Below, piece by piece: positions 48,265-57,054 of a DNA stretch of 64,000 nt. The notes under the pieces were generated by a model. It saw only the letters and a list, made by a program, of their open reading frames with translations, did not search any database and was not told the DNA's origin. Within the stretch, counting starts at the first letter, position 1, and every line of letters begins with the position of its first letter. The translations under genes and the position numbers were made by a program. Source of the stretch: Deltaproteobacteria bacterium (GTDB lineage Bacteria; UBA10199; JADGCS01); NCBI GenBank assembly GCA_015228875.1, contig JADGCS010000004.1, positions 1 to 64,000 on the forward strand, read 5' to 3'.

Positions 48265-51039
48265 ATGATGAAAATAAAAGTCGCGTTTATTTCTATTATA
48301 ATTTTTGTTTTTATTGTGCTGACTATCAGTTACCAATCTGACAAGCTCATGTTTGGAGCCGTGCAGGTGCTTGATCAATTGACCAAATCTAAATTTAATC
48401 TTCAAATATTGAGAGATAAATTAATGCTTTCAATTGATGAAATGAACCCCATAAATTTATTTTTCCTATCTGATGATTTGCCTGTTTTTAAGCTGCAATT
48501 GAGTACAAGTGACTTGCTGTATTTAGAATCCATTAATGAAAAGGCAGATATTGAGGGTCTCTCTCATGTTTCAGATTATGATAATACGTTTAGAAAAGCA
48601 AAACTCTATTATGAAAATAAAGAATATAAAGTTAAAGTTAAGTTCCATGGATCTAATCGACATCATGTTAAATCACCTAAAAAATCTTTACGAATCAAAT
48701 TATTGGCGGCTAATTCAATTGGTGGCGTGACGGACTTTTCGTTGATTATTCCAGAAGAGAGTGGCATCGTGGACTTGGTGTATTACAATTTGTTAAAGAA
48801 GTTTTATGCTTTTGAAGTAAAATCTTTTTTCTGCCATTTAGAAATAAATGGTGTAGATCTGGGAATTTATTTTTTTGAGGAGAAGCTTGATCAAGTCTTG
48901 TTGGAAAAAAATGGGTTCTCTGGCGTAGACATTCTTAAACCAAAAAGTGAGTGGTTTGATCAGTATCTTCATCATACCGGGCCGTTTGTATGGGATATAT
49001 CTTATCAAAACTTCAAGGATTTATCTAAAATGGATGTTGGTCAGTTATTGAGGTACAAAAGGCTATACTCCGGTTTAGTATCAAAAAATGAAACCCCAAG
49101 GCTGATTGATTTAGATTGGTTTGCAAAAATTGATGCTCTGAGGATCGTTTTTGGTTCGGATCGTCCCTTTGCAGGAGACAATCAAAGGCTTTTATATTCT
49201 ACCTCGACAGGCAAGTTTTTACCCTTTGTAAGAGTTGAGGGTGTTGTAGAAAAATTAGAAAGCAATAAGAATGCTCTTAACGTTTTTGAACAGTCTATGT
49301 CTCACCTTCGAATTAATTCTATTCGTGATGACTACGTATACCAAAAAAATTATCAAAACGACATGTATCTCAATTTGGTTAAAAACGATGACTACAGAAT
49401 GTTACGCAACAGATATCTATATGAACTTCTTCGACAACAAGAGGACATGCTCAGAGTGTATGATGACATCTATGAAAAATCAATAGAGCACATTACCACC
49501 GACACATCTAATAACTTTCCGGCAAGGTATTACTCTTTACTGGGACGTCGTTATCGCGAAAATTTTTCTTATAATTTTGATTTTATAAAGAAATATTTTG
49601 ATTATTCCAGAGCGTTTACCGAAGTAGAACAAGTCAAACCAGACACATATTTGTTGAAGATTAGACCTGATTCAAATGTGCCAATTCAAGTTGAAAAATT
49701 GGAGCTGTTATTGGATTCTCCTGCAAAATTACTTGTAACGAGATTATCTGACGGTTCCAGTCAATTGTTCGAATCAAAAACAGTAACAGTAGAAGGTGAT
49801 ACAATCCATAACCAGTTTTCTGTTGATGCTTTTCCATTTTTCAAGAACGACAGATTTTTACTTGGCCTTACCGATCACCTGGAAATCCTGAAAAGAGAAT
49901 ATGTGTACGAACTCAAATCCGAACCTCCTTTTAAAATAAAAAATATTACTATTCAGTTTAAAAATTCATTTAACAATAAGGTTTTGAATGAGCGTGTGAC
50001 CTATTCGGTAATTATAAATAAACCAGAGCTGTTTGAATTTGAATATCTTACTAAAAAACCCTTGGAATTTTTAAATGAGTTTAAAGAACTAAATTTAAAA
50101 TTACACGAAAACACAATCATTCTCCCAACGGGGGAATACAGCATTAGTAAAAATATAATTTTGCCTTATGGAGTGAATCTTGTCATTGAGAAGGGAAGCA
50201 AAATAGCTCTGGCACATGATAAATCTATAATTGTTTATGGTAGTCTGACCATTAATGGGGAAAAAGAAAACCCTGTTGTCATATCAAATCTTGAAAAAAA
50301 TAAACCTTTTGGCGTTATAGCTGCTATTGGTGATCTAAACAATAATATTCACATAGACCATTTATCTCTCAGTGGTGGTCATGAAGCGATTATTAATGGT
50401 AGCTATTTGTCTGGTGGCTTATCATTATATGGTCATGGTTTGGTAAAAATTAATAATAGCTCAATTACGGGCAATACGGCAGATGATGGTTTAAACATAA
50501 AAAATGCAAAGGTGGATATTAGAAATAGTGTTTTTTCTTCTAATTTTGCTGATCAAATTGATTTGGATAACTGTGAGGGAATTGTTGTAGGCAATAAATT
50601 CAGTAAAGGAGATTCTATTGCAGTGTCTTCGGATAATAACGGAGATGGTCTGGATTTAAGTGGGTCAAAATTCCTTATTGTAAATAATACATTTGATGGC
50701 TTCGTAGACAAGGGTGTTTCCATTGGTGAAAAATCATTGGCTTTTGTAAAATCAAATAACTTTAACAACAATAGGAGTGCGGTAACAATTAAGGATCAAT
50801 CAGAAGTATATCTGGAATCAAATATTTATAATCAAAACACAATTTGGGTCGAAGAATATCAAAAAAAATATTTCTTTGATTTTCCTGTAGTTTATAATTT
50901 TGGTGAAAATATCCCAGATAATAAAGTGGTCACTAAAGGCGATTCAAAATATGTAAAATTAAACAAGAAAACTCCATTTAAGGATGGAGATTTTTCAATA
51001 AAGTTTGATTTTGATTTATTAAAAAATCTCATTCACTGA
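48265..51039 (+). CDS. Membrane-anchored CotH kinase / right-handed beta-helix protein
   Basis: About 924 residues. An N-terminal signal-anchor (MKIKVAFISIIIFVFIVLTI) precedes a CotH-kinase-like domain at about 55-450. Recognised pieces are VKVKFHGSNRHHVKSPKKSL (CotH nucleotide-binding region), YFFEEKLDQ and IDALRIVFGSDRPFAGDNQR. From about 620 a parallel beta-helix with repeated Asn/Gly/Asp turns follows (INNSSITGNTADDGLNIKNA). CotH kinases phosphorylate spore-coat proteins in Bacillus; here the site would be extracytoplasmic. ATG 48265 is preceded by AGGG. It forms a tight operon with VTC and DUF4956 genes. Confidence 0.75.
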   Translation: MMKIKVAFISIIIFVFIVLTISYQSDKLMFGAVQVLDQLTKSKFNLQILRDKLMLSIDEMNPINLFFLSDDLPVFKLQLSTSDLLYLESINEKADIEGLSHVSDYDNTFRKAKLYYENKEYKVKVKFHGSNRHHVKSPKKSLRIKLLAANSIGGVTDFSLIIPEESGIVDLVYYNLLKKFYAFEVKSFFCHLEINGVDLGIYFFEEKLDQVLLEKNGFSGVDILKPKSEWFDQYLHHTGPFVWDISYQNFKDLSKMDVGQLLRYKRLYSGLVSKNETPRLIDLDWFAKIDALRIVFGSDRPFAGDNQRLLYSTSTGKFLPFVRVEGVVEKLESNKNALNVFEQSMSHLRINSIRDDYVYQKNYQNDMYLNLVKNDDYRMLRNRYLYELLRQQEDMLRVYDDIYEKSIEHITTDTSNNFPARYYSLLGRRYRENFSYNFDFIKKYFDYSRAFTEVEQVKPDTYLLKIRPDSNVPIQVEKLELLLDSPAKLLVTRLSDGSSQLFESKTVTVEGDTIHNQFSVDAFPFFKNDRFLLGLTDHLEILKREYVYELKSEPPFKIKNITIQFKNSFNNKVLNERVTYSVIINKPELFEFEYLTKKPLEFLNEFKELNLKLHENTIILPTGEYSISKNIILPYGVNLVIEKGSKIALAHDKSIIVYGSLTINGEKENPVVISNLEKNKPFGVIAAIGDLNNNIHIDHLSLSGGHEAIINGSYLSGGLSLYGHGLVKINNSSITGNTADDGLNIKNAKVDIRNSVFSSNFADQIDLDNCEGIVVGNKFSKGDSIAVSSDNNGDGLDLSGSKFLIVNNTFDGFVDKGVSIGEKSLAFVKSNNFNNNRSAVTIKDQSEVYLESNIYNQNTIWVEEYQKKYFFDFPVVYNFGENIPDNKVVTKGDSKYVKLNKKTPFKDGDFSIKFDFDLLKNLIH

Positions 51040-51042
51040 TGT

Positions 51043-51774
51043 ATGATACTGCCCAATGAATTTAGACACGAACTAAAATATTTTCTCCATTATCATGATT
51101 ATATCACTCTAAAAAGTAGACTTAGCACAATTTTAAAACGAGATCCAAATTCTGATAATAGTGGTAATTATCTTGTTCGTAGCTTATATTTTGATGATAT
51201 ATACAACAGCGGATTGTTTGACAAGTTATCAGGTGTAAGAACAAGAGAAAAGTACCGGGTGAGAGTGTATAATTTAAGTGACCAGACCATCAAGTTGGAA
51301 TGTAAACAGAAAAAAAATAGTCTTGTAAGAAAGGAAATTGATTTCCTGTCAAGGGATGAGGTTTGTCTGTTATCTCAAGGGGAGTTTAGTTTTTTAAAAG
51401 AAGGATCACTATCGTCCTTGCGGCTTAAGTTTTATAGAGCTATACAACACAAATTACTGCGTCCTGTTGTCATTGTAGATTATATTCGTGAGGCTTTTAT
51501 TACACCGTATGTATGTAATGGATTCAATCAGATAAGAATAAATTTTGACAAGGAACTTAAAAGTTGTTTGAGCCTGAAAGATTTTTTTGGGCAGGATATT
51601 GCTGCTAAAAATGTGTTTAGTGAACCTGTAATTATTATGGAGATAAAGTTTGGAGATTATTTTCCTGATTATCTCAAGCAGATTCTAAAGGTTGGATCTG
51701 CCATGCGTTATGCTATTTCAAAGTACGCTCTATGTCGAAAATGCACTCACTTTAATTTATGGGAGGATAGCTAA
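51043..51774 (+). CDS. VTC-domain (polyphosphate polymerase family) protein
   Basis: A 243-residue soluble protein of the VTC/CYTH-like tunnel fold. Motifs: NEFRHELKYFLHY (basic start), YLVRSLYFDD, TREKYRVRVYN, IKLECKQKK, VVIVDYIREAF, INFDKEL, IIMEIKFGDYFPDYL and the final SKYALCRKC, which match the yeast Vtc4 catalytic core (polyphosphate made from ATP, basic and Glu residues lining the tunnel). Bacterial homologues are often next to DUF4956 and CotH genes, as here. It lies 3 bases after CotH. Activity in bacteria is inferred. Confidence 0.87.
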   Translation: MILPNEFRHELKYFLHYHDYITLKSRLSTILKRDPNSDNSGNYLVRSLYFDDIYNSGLFDKLSGVRTREKYRVRVYNLSDQTIKLECKQKKNSLVRKEIDFLSRDEVCLLSQGEFSFLKEGSLSSLRLKFYRAIQHKLLRPVVIVDYIREAFITPYVCNGFNQIRINFDKELKSCLSLKDFFGQDIAAKNVFSEPVIIMEIKFGDYFPDYLKQILKVGSAMRYAISKYALCRKCTHFNLWEDS

Positions 51775-52460
51775 TGGATCAAACAATGACCTTTGCAGAT
51801 ATTTTTAAAAATAGCTTCGTAAACCTTGGTAATGTGACAACTACTTTGTCGGTTGCAAATATTGTTTTTGTTCTTTTGCTTACTTTTGCATTGGGGTTGG
51901 TTATTTTTTATATTTACAAGAAAACTTACCAGGGGGTACTTTATGTTTCAAGTTTCAATATTTCTTTAGTTGTTATCGCCATGGTTACTGCCATGATTAT
52001 TGTAGCAGTAAGATCAAATATTATTCTTTCTTTGGGTATGGTTGGTGCTTTATCCATAGTAAGATTTCGAACAGCTATCAAGGATCCTATTGATGTTGTT
52101 TTCCTATTCTGGGCTATTGCTGTAGGTATAACCAATGGGGCCTTTTTCTTTAAATTGTCAATTATTGGAACATTAATAATAGCACTGATACTCATCATAA
52201 TGTCTAAATGGAAGTTTTTAAGTATGCCGTACTTACTCATAGTCAATCACCACAACGATGAAAAAAATAATATTCAACAAAAAATCCAAGAGATTTCCCC
52301 TTTTAACATTAGATCCAAAATCGTTTCTAAAGACAACGTAGAATTAACTATAGAACTCAGAATAAAAAACAATGATACTGATTTTGTAAATAAAATATCA
52401 AGGATAGACGGGGTAACCAATGCCATCTTGATTAGTTACAATGCGGATAAGATTTTTTAA
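51774..52460 (+). CDS. DUF4956 membrane protein
   Basis: A 228-residue membrane protein with four to five hydrophobic helices in residues 25-145 (VANIVFVLLLTFALGLVIFY, SLVVIAMVTAMIIVAV, VFLFWAIAVGITNGAFFF, SIIGTLIIALILII). Between them is the family signature LGMVGALSIVRFRTAIKDP. A C-terminal soluble ferredoxin-like domain follows. It may form a channel or anchor for the adjacent polyphosphate polymerase. Its ATG overlaps the VTC stop (TAATG). Function of DUF4956 is unknown. Confidence 0.85.
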   Translation: MDQTMTFADIFKNSFVNLGNVTTTLSVANIVFVLLLTFALGLVIFYIYKKTYQGVLYVSSFNISLVVIAMVTAMIIVAVRSNIILSLGMVGALSIVRFRTAIKDPIDVVFLFWAIAVGITNGAFFFKLSIIGTLIIALILIIMSKWKFLSMPYLLIVNHHNDEKNNIQQKIQEISPFNIRSKIVSKDNVELTIELRIKNNDTDFVNKISRIDGVTNAILISYNADKIF

Positions 52461-52470
52461 TTTTTCAGCA

Positions 52471-53625
52471 CTAGACGGCATTTTGAAGTGTCTGCAGGAT
52501 AATGCTGTCTGATGGGGTATTTTCTGTCTCAGGCCATGTCATGTATTTGTATTTGTAATTGTTGTAAACCTGTCCGTTTACCTTGGGCAGAACGATTTGA
52601 TCATCCGATGACACATGGCCAATATTTATAACTGGCATGTGAAGTTCTCTCGCAAAACATTTCATGTACTCAATTGTTTGTGCAAAGGGATGACGGCAGT
52701 ACTTGATGATTTCGCTTTCATAAACAAAGAGCACAGGTTTGTTGTATACCACGGCGTAGTCCATTGAGAGGCTTGCGTGTGAAATGACAAACAAGGCGTT
52801 TTTGACGAGTTCGTTTGTTTTGTCTTTGTGACATTCTCTGCCGCCAAAGAAATTCTGTTTGTACTGTGCCTTTGGGCTGAGGGCGATGACCACATTTGTG
52901 TTGCATTTTTTTTCGATGAGGTCGAAAAAACGGTTCATTGTCCCAAAATAAATATCTGACGACACCCCCTTGACCCCTCTGGTGGGTTGATCCGGGTGTC
53001 CCGCGAGACCCTGATCAAGAAAGACACAGTACTGTCTGCCATCAAAGTCGCTTGTTTTATTTTGGGAGTTGAGAAAATCATCATAATCCATAAAGTTGAT
53101 CTTGATAACTTTTGTTTTTTCCCCTGAGTAACAGACTGATGAAGGCCCCATTGCAAAGACAAGCTCGGGACTTTTGAAGGCCCCTTTTTTATGGTAAATA
53201 AACAGCAACAACCTTTCAAAAAAACCCGACAGTAACCTTTTGGGGCTTTTGAGATGCAGCAGGAATTTTTTAAATGTTTTTGGGGTGGGTGACGGGTAAT
53301 CACAACTGAAATAAATCTGCCTGCATCCGTATTTTTTTATCAGAAAAAAAACCCTGCGGTATCTGAATTCGGCGGCAAACTGCAAGTCAAAAAAAGTGCT
53401 GCCCAGGTCTGTCTGACTCACGGCCGTTTCAAACTCTGCCAACGAATCAAACTCTCTCACATAGTCCGCCTGGACCTGTTTTGTTAATTTGAGTTTTTTA
53501 AAAAAAACATCGCTGAGATCCCAGTATTCAAAGGGAAACCCTTTGCTGGCAAGGGATGGCAGGCGCAGAAATCTCTGAAGATTTGAGGTAAGAGGGGAGA
53601 CGGAGACGAAAATGACTTTTTTCAT
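52471..53625 (-). CDS. Putative GT-B-like surface polysaccharide protein
   Basis: A 384-residue protein without a signal peptide. The N-terminus KKVIFVSVSPLTSNLQRFLR and the C-terminal ALFVISHASLSMDYAVVYNK then PVLFVYES resemble the donor-binding domain of GT-B capsule enzymes, where Ser/His-Ala-S... and Pro-V-L-F-V are common. No family is recognised with certainty. It is convergent with the AT-rich CotH operon, separated by 10 bases, and divergent from the phosphonate operon, so it may transfer sugars or phosphono groups in surface glycan assembly. Confidence 0.5.
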   Translation of the reverse strand: MKKVIFVSVSPLTSNLQRFLRLPSLASKGFPFEYWDLSDVFFKKLKLTKQVQADYVREFDSLAEFETAVSQTDLGSTFFDLQFAAEFRYRRVFFLIKKYGCRQIYFSCDYPSPTPKTFKKFLLHLKSPKRLLSGFFERLLLFIYHKKGAFKSPELVFAMGPSSVCYSGEKTKVIKINFMDYDDFLNSQNKTSDFDGRQYCVFLDQGLAGHPDQPTRGVKGVSSDIYFGTMNRFFDLIEKKCNTNVVIALSPKAQYKQNFFGGRECHKDKTNELVKNALFVISHASLSMDYAVVYNKPVLFVYESEIIKYCRHPFAQTIEYMKCFARELHMPVINIGHVSSDDQIVLPKVNGQVYNNYKYKYMTWPETENTPSDSIILQTLQNAV

Positions 53626-53770
53626 GAGATGTTCTTTTTTGTTTAAAGACGATACTAATTTGTGAGGATAATAAAGGAAAGTTAAAAATACTCATTTGAT
53701 GTTAACCATGGGCAGAACAAAAAGCACTTGCGAATGTCTACTATTAGTACTATTATACAGGATTATGTAT

Positions 53771-54316
53771 ATGAAAGTCTGGGAAAATAATTCCAATGGT
53801 CAGCTTCATGTCACCATTCCAAAAAATTCGGGGATCAAAAAAGACGACTGGGTCAAGATAGAAAAAAAGAAAATTAACAGGGTCGTCTATTCTTTTATTG
53901 TCGGTGATTTATTTCATTATGGTCACTTAAGAATACTCGAAAAGGCCAGCCAGATTGGTGATCTGCATATCTGCGGCGTATTGACCAACAGGGCGGTGGA
54001 GTCTTATAAAAGAAAACCCATCCAGGATTTTAAGGAGCGTGCAAATCTGATTGCTCATATCAATATTGTCGACAAGGTGATATCGCAGGACTCAAGGGAT
54101 CCAACAGACAACCTTAAAAAAATACATCAGGACTTTCCGATGGCCAAACTTATCCTGATACACGGCGATGACTGGAAAGATTCCCCATTTCCAGGAGAGC
54201 CTTTTATCACGAGTATTGGCGGGGAGCTTGTCAAGGTGCCGTATTATAAAAAACTCTCCACCACAAAGATGATTAATGAAATAAAAAGAAGGGTCGAAAA
54301 AAAACAGGGACTTTAA
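53771..54316 (+). CDS. AbrB-like/cytidylyltransferase fusion protein
   Basis: A 181-residue protein with two parts. Residues 1-35 (MKVWENNSNGQLHVTIPKNS, GIKKDDWVKIEKKK) look like an AbrB/SpoVT swapped-hairpin DNA-binding or dimerisation domain. Residues ~38-175 are a nucleotidyltransferase: VGDLFHYGHLRILEKASQIG gives HYGH in place of HxGH; a 12-residue-later GVLTNRAV and KMI end fit glycerol-3-phosphate/phosphoethanolamine-type cytidylyltransferases. In the phosphonate operon it may make a CMP-phosphonate, as the Fom1 cytidylyltransferase domain does. ATG 53771 follows AGGA by 9 bases. Confidence 0.75.
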   Translation: MKVWENNSNGQLHVTIPKNSGIKKDDWVKIEKKKINRVVYSFIVGDLFHYGHLRILEKASQIGDLHICGVLTNRAVESYKRKPIQDFKERANLIAHINIVDKVISQDSRDPTDNLKKIHQDFPMAKLILIHGDDWKDSPFPGEPFITSIGGELVKVPYYKKLSTTKMINEIKRRVEKKQGL

Positions 54317-54320
54317 GCAA

Positions 54321-55925
54321 ATGATAAGACAAAAAACAAAAACGCACACTGTGCCATCTTCACCACATCATAAGGCTCTACCTGTTAAGGAGCCTTTGGT
54401 ATCTAGGAATTTCAAAGTCGACAGAGCGCGGGTGCAGTCCTCGCATGACGAAGGAGCTCAACCGCGTCCCCCAAGGGGATTTCCTTCGGGGCATCAAAGT
54501 CAAGTTAGTAACTTGTTTGTTGCCCCTTTGACAGTCCCCAAAAAAGGGGAAAAAATATTTACATTAAGTGATGCAGAGCTGCATTCCATACTCAAACGAA
54601 GGGAAAAGCACATCGAGCTTGATCCGGGGATGGGCGGGGTGAGTCCCAGGCTTCTCGATAACCTGTTAAAGAGTGACAGCGAACTGGTTTCACTTGATCT
54701 TGCCATTACGGCGGCCTGTAATTTTCGTTGTGGTCATTGTTACAAGCCCAACGAAGAATGGAACAAGCAGGTTCTCGATTTTGCCACCCTCTCAAGGGTT
54801 GTTGAAGAAGCTGTTCAAATACTGGGGACCAGGTTTTTTGTCATCACAGGAGGCGAACCCCTCATGTACAACAGTGAGGGCAGGGATTATTTTGATGTTG
54901 TCGACAAGATCATCGAGGTCTCAAACGGCAGGGGGTTTAAGCCCCATGTGCTTACATTTTCTGATGTGGCTCTTATTAATGAGCAGACCGCTGCAAAACT
55001 TGCAACGAGAAAGGTCGCCCTGTGTCTTAAAAGGGATACCCTGGATCACGCCATTCAAAACAAAATTCTTGGCGTATCCAGGGGAAGCGAACAGATGGCT
55101 GCGGGGTATCAAACACTCTTTGCGGCAGGTTATGGAAAAAACCCTGAGCTCGCTGTCAGTGTCAACACGGTACTCAGAAAGGGAGATTGCAACACCCTCA
55201 ATGGTTCTGTCGATCTTCACGTCTGGGTTAAAGAGAATGGGATGGAGCATTCCATTGTACCCATTCATCATTGTGGTGGCGCCATAGATGAAGATCAGGA
55301 TTTAAACCCCCTTGAGGTCAAGGTCCTCTACGATATTTTATCTGCAATTGACGAAATAAAATTTAATGATGTTTGGAAGGTCCATTCGCCCTTTCCCAAA
55401 GATAAAACCTGTAACCGCCCGGGGCGGGGGGTACATGCCAGGGTTACCGGAAAGGTGGCAGCCTGTTCCGAGTCCCCCCTCATTGATCCCTATGTCTTTG
55501 GCAACATCAACGAAATCAGCCTCACAACAATGATTAGATCAGACGGCTTTCGCAAATTTCAACAGGAGTTTGCCTCGCGAGAGGGAAAGTATATCTGCAA
55601 CCCCGAGGTTTGTGATCTTAACCGACATAACATCTGCAGGGGCGGGTGTGCCACAAGAAGCGCCTATTCGGTGATCAATCCCGAAACGGGACAATTGGAG
55701 CAGAATACAAACATGCTTTCCTACAGCAGGGGCAGGGAAGACCCCATGTGCCCCGGGTGGGCTGTGTTGGCACAGATGCAGGGAGTCCTCAGGGAGGGCG
55801 TTTACAAAAAAATTGCAGACAGGCTTCTTGGCGAATCAATGATGCTTGATCCTCAATTAAAAGGGCGCATCAGTGAAAAAATATTGACTGAGTTTGCAGC
55901 CCTGAAAAAGAAACCCCAACCATAA
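54321..55925 (+). CDS. Radical SAM protein with auxiliary-cluster cysteines, phosphonate locus
   Basis: A 534-residue protein with radical SAM motif CNFRCGHC (about residues 134-141, in AITAACNFRCGHCYKPNEEW) and VITGGEPLMY. C-terminal cysteines CNPEVCDLNRHNICRGGCAT are SPASM-like auxiliary-cluster ligands. Residues ~27-65 (SRNFKVDRARVQSSHDEGAQ and following) are encoded by family A repeat copy 9, followed by the true family-like region from FTLSDAELHSILKRRE. ATG 54321 has AGGGA ~10 bases upstream; no other in-frame ATG precedes GMGGVSP. It lies 4 bases after the cytidylyltransferase gene and may modify the phosphonate or its carrier. Confidence 0.82.
   Translation: MIRQKTKTHTVPSSPHHKALPVKEPLVSRNFKVDRARVQSSHDEGAQPRPPRGFPSGHQSQVSNLFVAPLTVPKKGEKIFTLSDAELHSILKRREKHIELDPGMGGVSPRLLDNLLKSDSELVSLDLAITAACNFRCGHCYKPNEEWNKQVLDFATLSRVVEEAVQILGTRFFVITGGEPLMYNSEGRDYFDVVDKIIEVSNGRGFKPHVLTFSDVALINEQTAAKLATRKVALCLKRDTLDHAIQNKILGVSRGSEQMAAGYQTLFAAGYGKNPELAVSVNTVLRKGDCNTLNGSVDLHVWVKENGMEHSIVPIHHCGGAIDEDQDLNPLEVKVLYDILSAIDEIKFNDVWKVHSPFPKDKTCNRPGRGVHARVTGKVAACSESPLIDPYVFGNINEISLTTMIRSDGFRKFQQEFASREGKYICNPEVCDLNRHNICRGGCATRSAYSVINPETGQLEQNTNMLSYSRGREDPMCPGWAVLAQMQGVLREGVYKKIADRLLGESMMLDPQLKGRISEKILTEFAALKKKPQP
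54402..54515 (+). repeat. Family A palindromic repeat, copy 9, inside a reading frame
   Basis: TCTAGGAATTTCAAAGTCGA, GAGCGCGGGTGCAGTCCTCG, ACGAAGGAGCTCAACCGCGT, the CCCCCAAGGGGATTTCCTTC-GGGGC insert module, then AAAGTCAAGTTAGTAACTTG. In this frame the element is open from end to end. Confidence 0.9.
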
Positions 55926-55942
55926 CAATCACAGGTGGGACC

Positions 55943-56896
55943 ATGAAAATACAAAACAAGACATTACCTGAAAAAAGAAGACCCGAATTAAAAAAACTTC
56001 TTGATGCAAGGGGTTTTATCAGGGTGATCGAGGCTCACAGCGGGATAAGTGCGTTGGTGGGCGAAAATGCGCTTGTTGAGGATCACCAGGGCAAAAAGGA
56101 GTTTGATGCCTTGTGGATCAGCAGCCTGACTGATTCTGTGGCCAAGGGCTATCCTGACGAAGAAATTGTGAGTACCGACTCAAGACTCATGACTGTCAGT
56201 CAAATCTCCGATGTGACTTCAAAACCGCTCCTCTACGATGGTGATACAGGCGGTTTTCCGGAGCAGCTTAATTATTTAATCAAACAGTTGGAGAAACACG
56301 GTGTTTCAGCCGTGGTTATTGAGGATAAAAAATATCCCAAGAGCAACAGCCTGCTCAAAGATGCCCATCACAACATGGAGGATCAGGCAGTCTTTGCCCA
56401 AAAAATACAATACGCACGCGATTCACAGAGGACAGGTGAATTGATGGTCATTGCAAGGATAGAAAGTTTTATCGTGGGTGAGACACTCCATGAAGCCCTG
56501 TCACGGGCGCAGACCTACCTTGCGGCCGGGGCGGATGGGATCATGATTCATTCAAAGGAACAGTCGCCGGAGCAGGTTTTAAACTTTGCCCAGAAATACA
56601 ATCAGCTGAGTTTTCCGGATGGCAGAAAGCCCCTGATGTGTGTTCCCACCACCTACAACACGGTGACAGAAGAAACACTGATCAGCGCTGGTTTTAATAT
56701 CGTTCTTTACGCAAACCAGTTACTCAGGGCAAGCTATGCTGCCATGCAGGGTGTTTGTCAGGCGATTCTCAAGGGAGGCAAAGCGGAGATGGCAGAACCC
56801 TTGTGTTCTTCTATCAAGGAAATACTTGCCCCTGTGGGTTCCATGAGGTCCTACACGGCTGAATACCAAAATAAAAAAAATAAGTTACTCACTTGA
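55943..56896 (+). CDS. pepM: Phosphoenolpyruvate phosphomutase
   Basis: A 317-residue member of the isocitrate lyase/PEP mutase superfamily, rearranging PEP to phosphonopyruvate, the first step of nearly all phosphonate pathways. The diagnostic EDKxxxxxNS is present as IEDKKYPKSNSLLKD (about residues 131-145), with substrate-binding GYPDEEIVS and YDGDTGGF (Asp pair for Mg) and ARIESF. Length is standard. GTGGG lies ~8 bases before ATG. The last residues KLLT and stop TGA are supplied by family A repeat copy 10. Confidence 0.93.
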   Translation: MKIQNKTLPEKRRPELKKLLDARGFIRVIEAHSGISALVGENALVEDHQGKKEFDALWISSLTDSVAKGYPDEEIVSTDSRLMTVSQISDVTSKPLLYDGDTGGFPEQLNYLIKQLEKHGVSAVVIEDKKYPKSNSLLKDAHHNMEDQAVFAQKIQYARDSQRTGELMVIARIESFIVGETLHEALSRAQTYLAAGADGIMIHSKEQSPEQVLNFAQKYNQLSFPDGRKPLMCVPTTYNTVTEETLISAGFNIVLYANQLLRASYAAMQGVCQAILKGGKAEMAEPLCSSIKEILAPVGSMRSYTAEYQNKKNKLLT

Positions 56897-57042
56897 TTTT
56901 GACGCCCCGAAGGAAGTGCCCTTGGGGTATGCCCCGAAGGTAATCCCCTTGGGGGACGCGACTTAAGTTTTTCTATTATGCAAAAAATGCACCAGCCATG
57001 TTCCGTACGGCACATGGCCCGCGTTCAATCAATATTGAAATA
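56882..57042 (-). repeat. Family A palindromic repeat, copy 10, minus orientation, two insert modules
   Basis: Read on the minus strand: TTGAACGCGGGCCATGTGCC with the hairpin module, GCATTTTTTGCATAATAG, GTCGCGTCCCCCAAGGGG, a doubled CCTTCGGGGC module, then AAGTGAGTAACTT. It is the longest copy (about 160 bp) and separates pepM from ppd. Its plus-strand left end contains the pepM stop. Confidence 0.88.
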
Positions 57043-57054
57043 CGAACGAATAAT

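Noticed and set aside
57001-57042. Ribosome site and start for ppd inside repeat A10 (ATG 56998)
   Set aside because: The added residues are repeat-derived and the family start MITSNQLYQCLKKNGF is at 57055.
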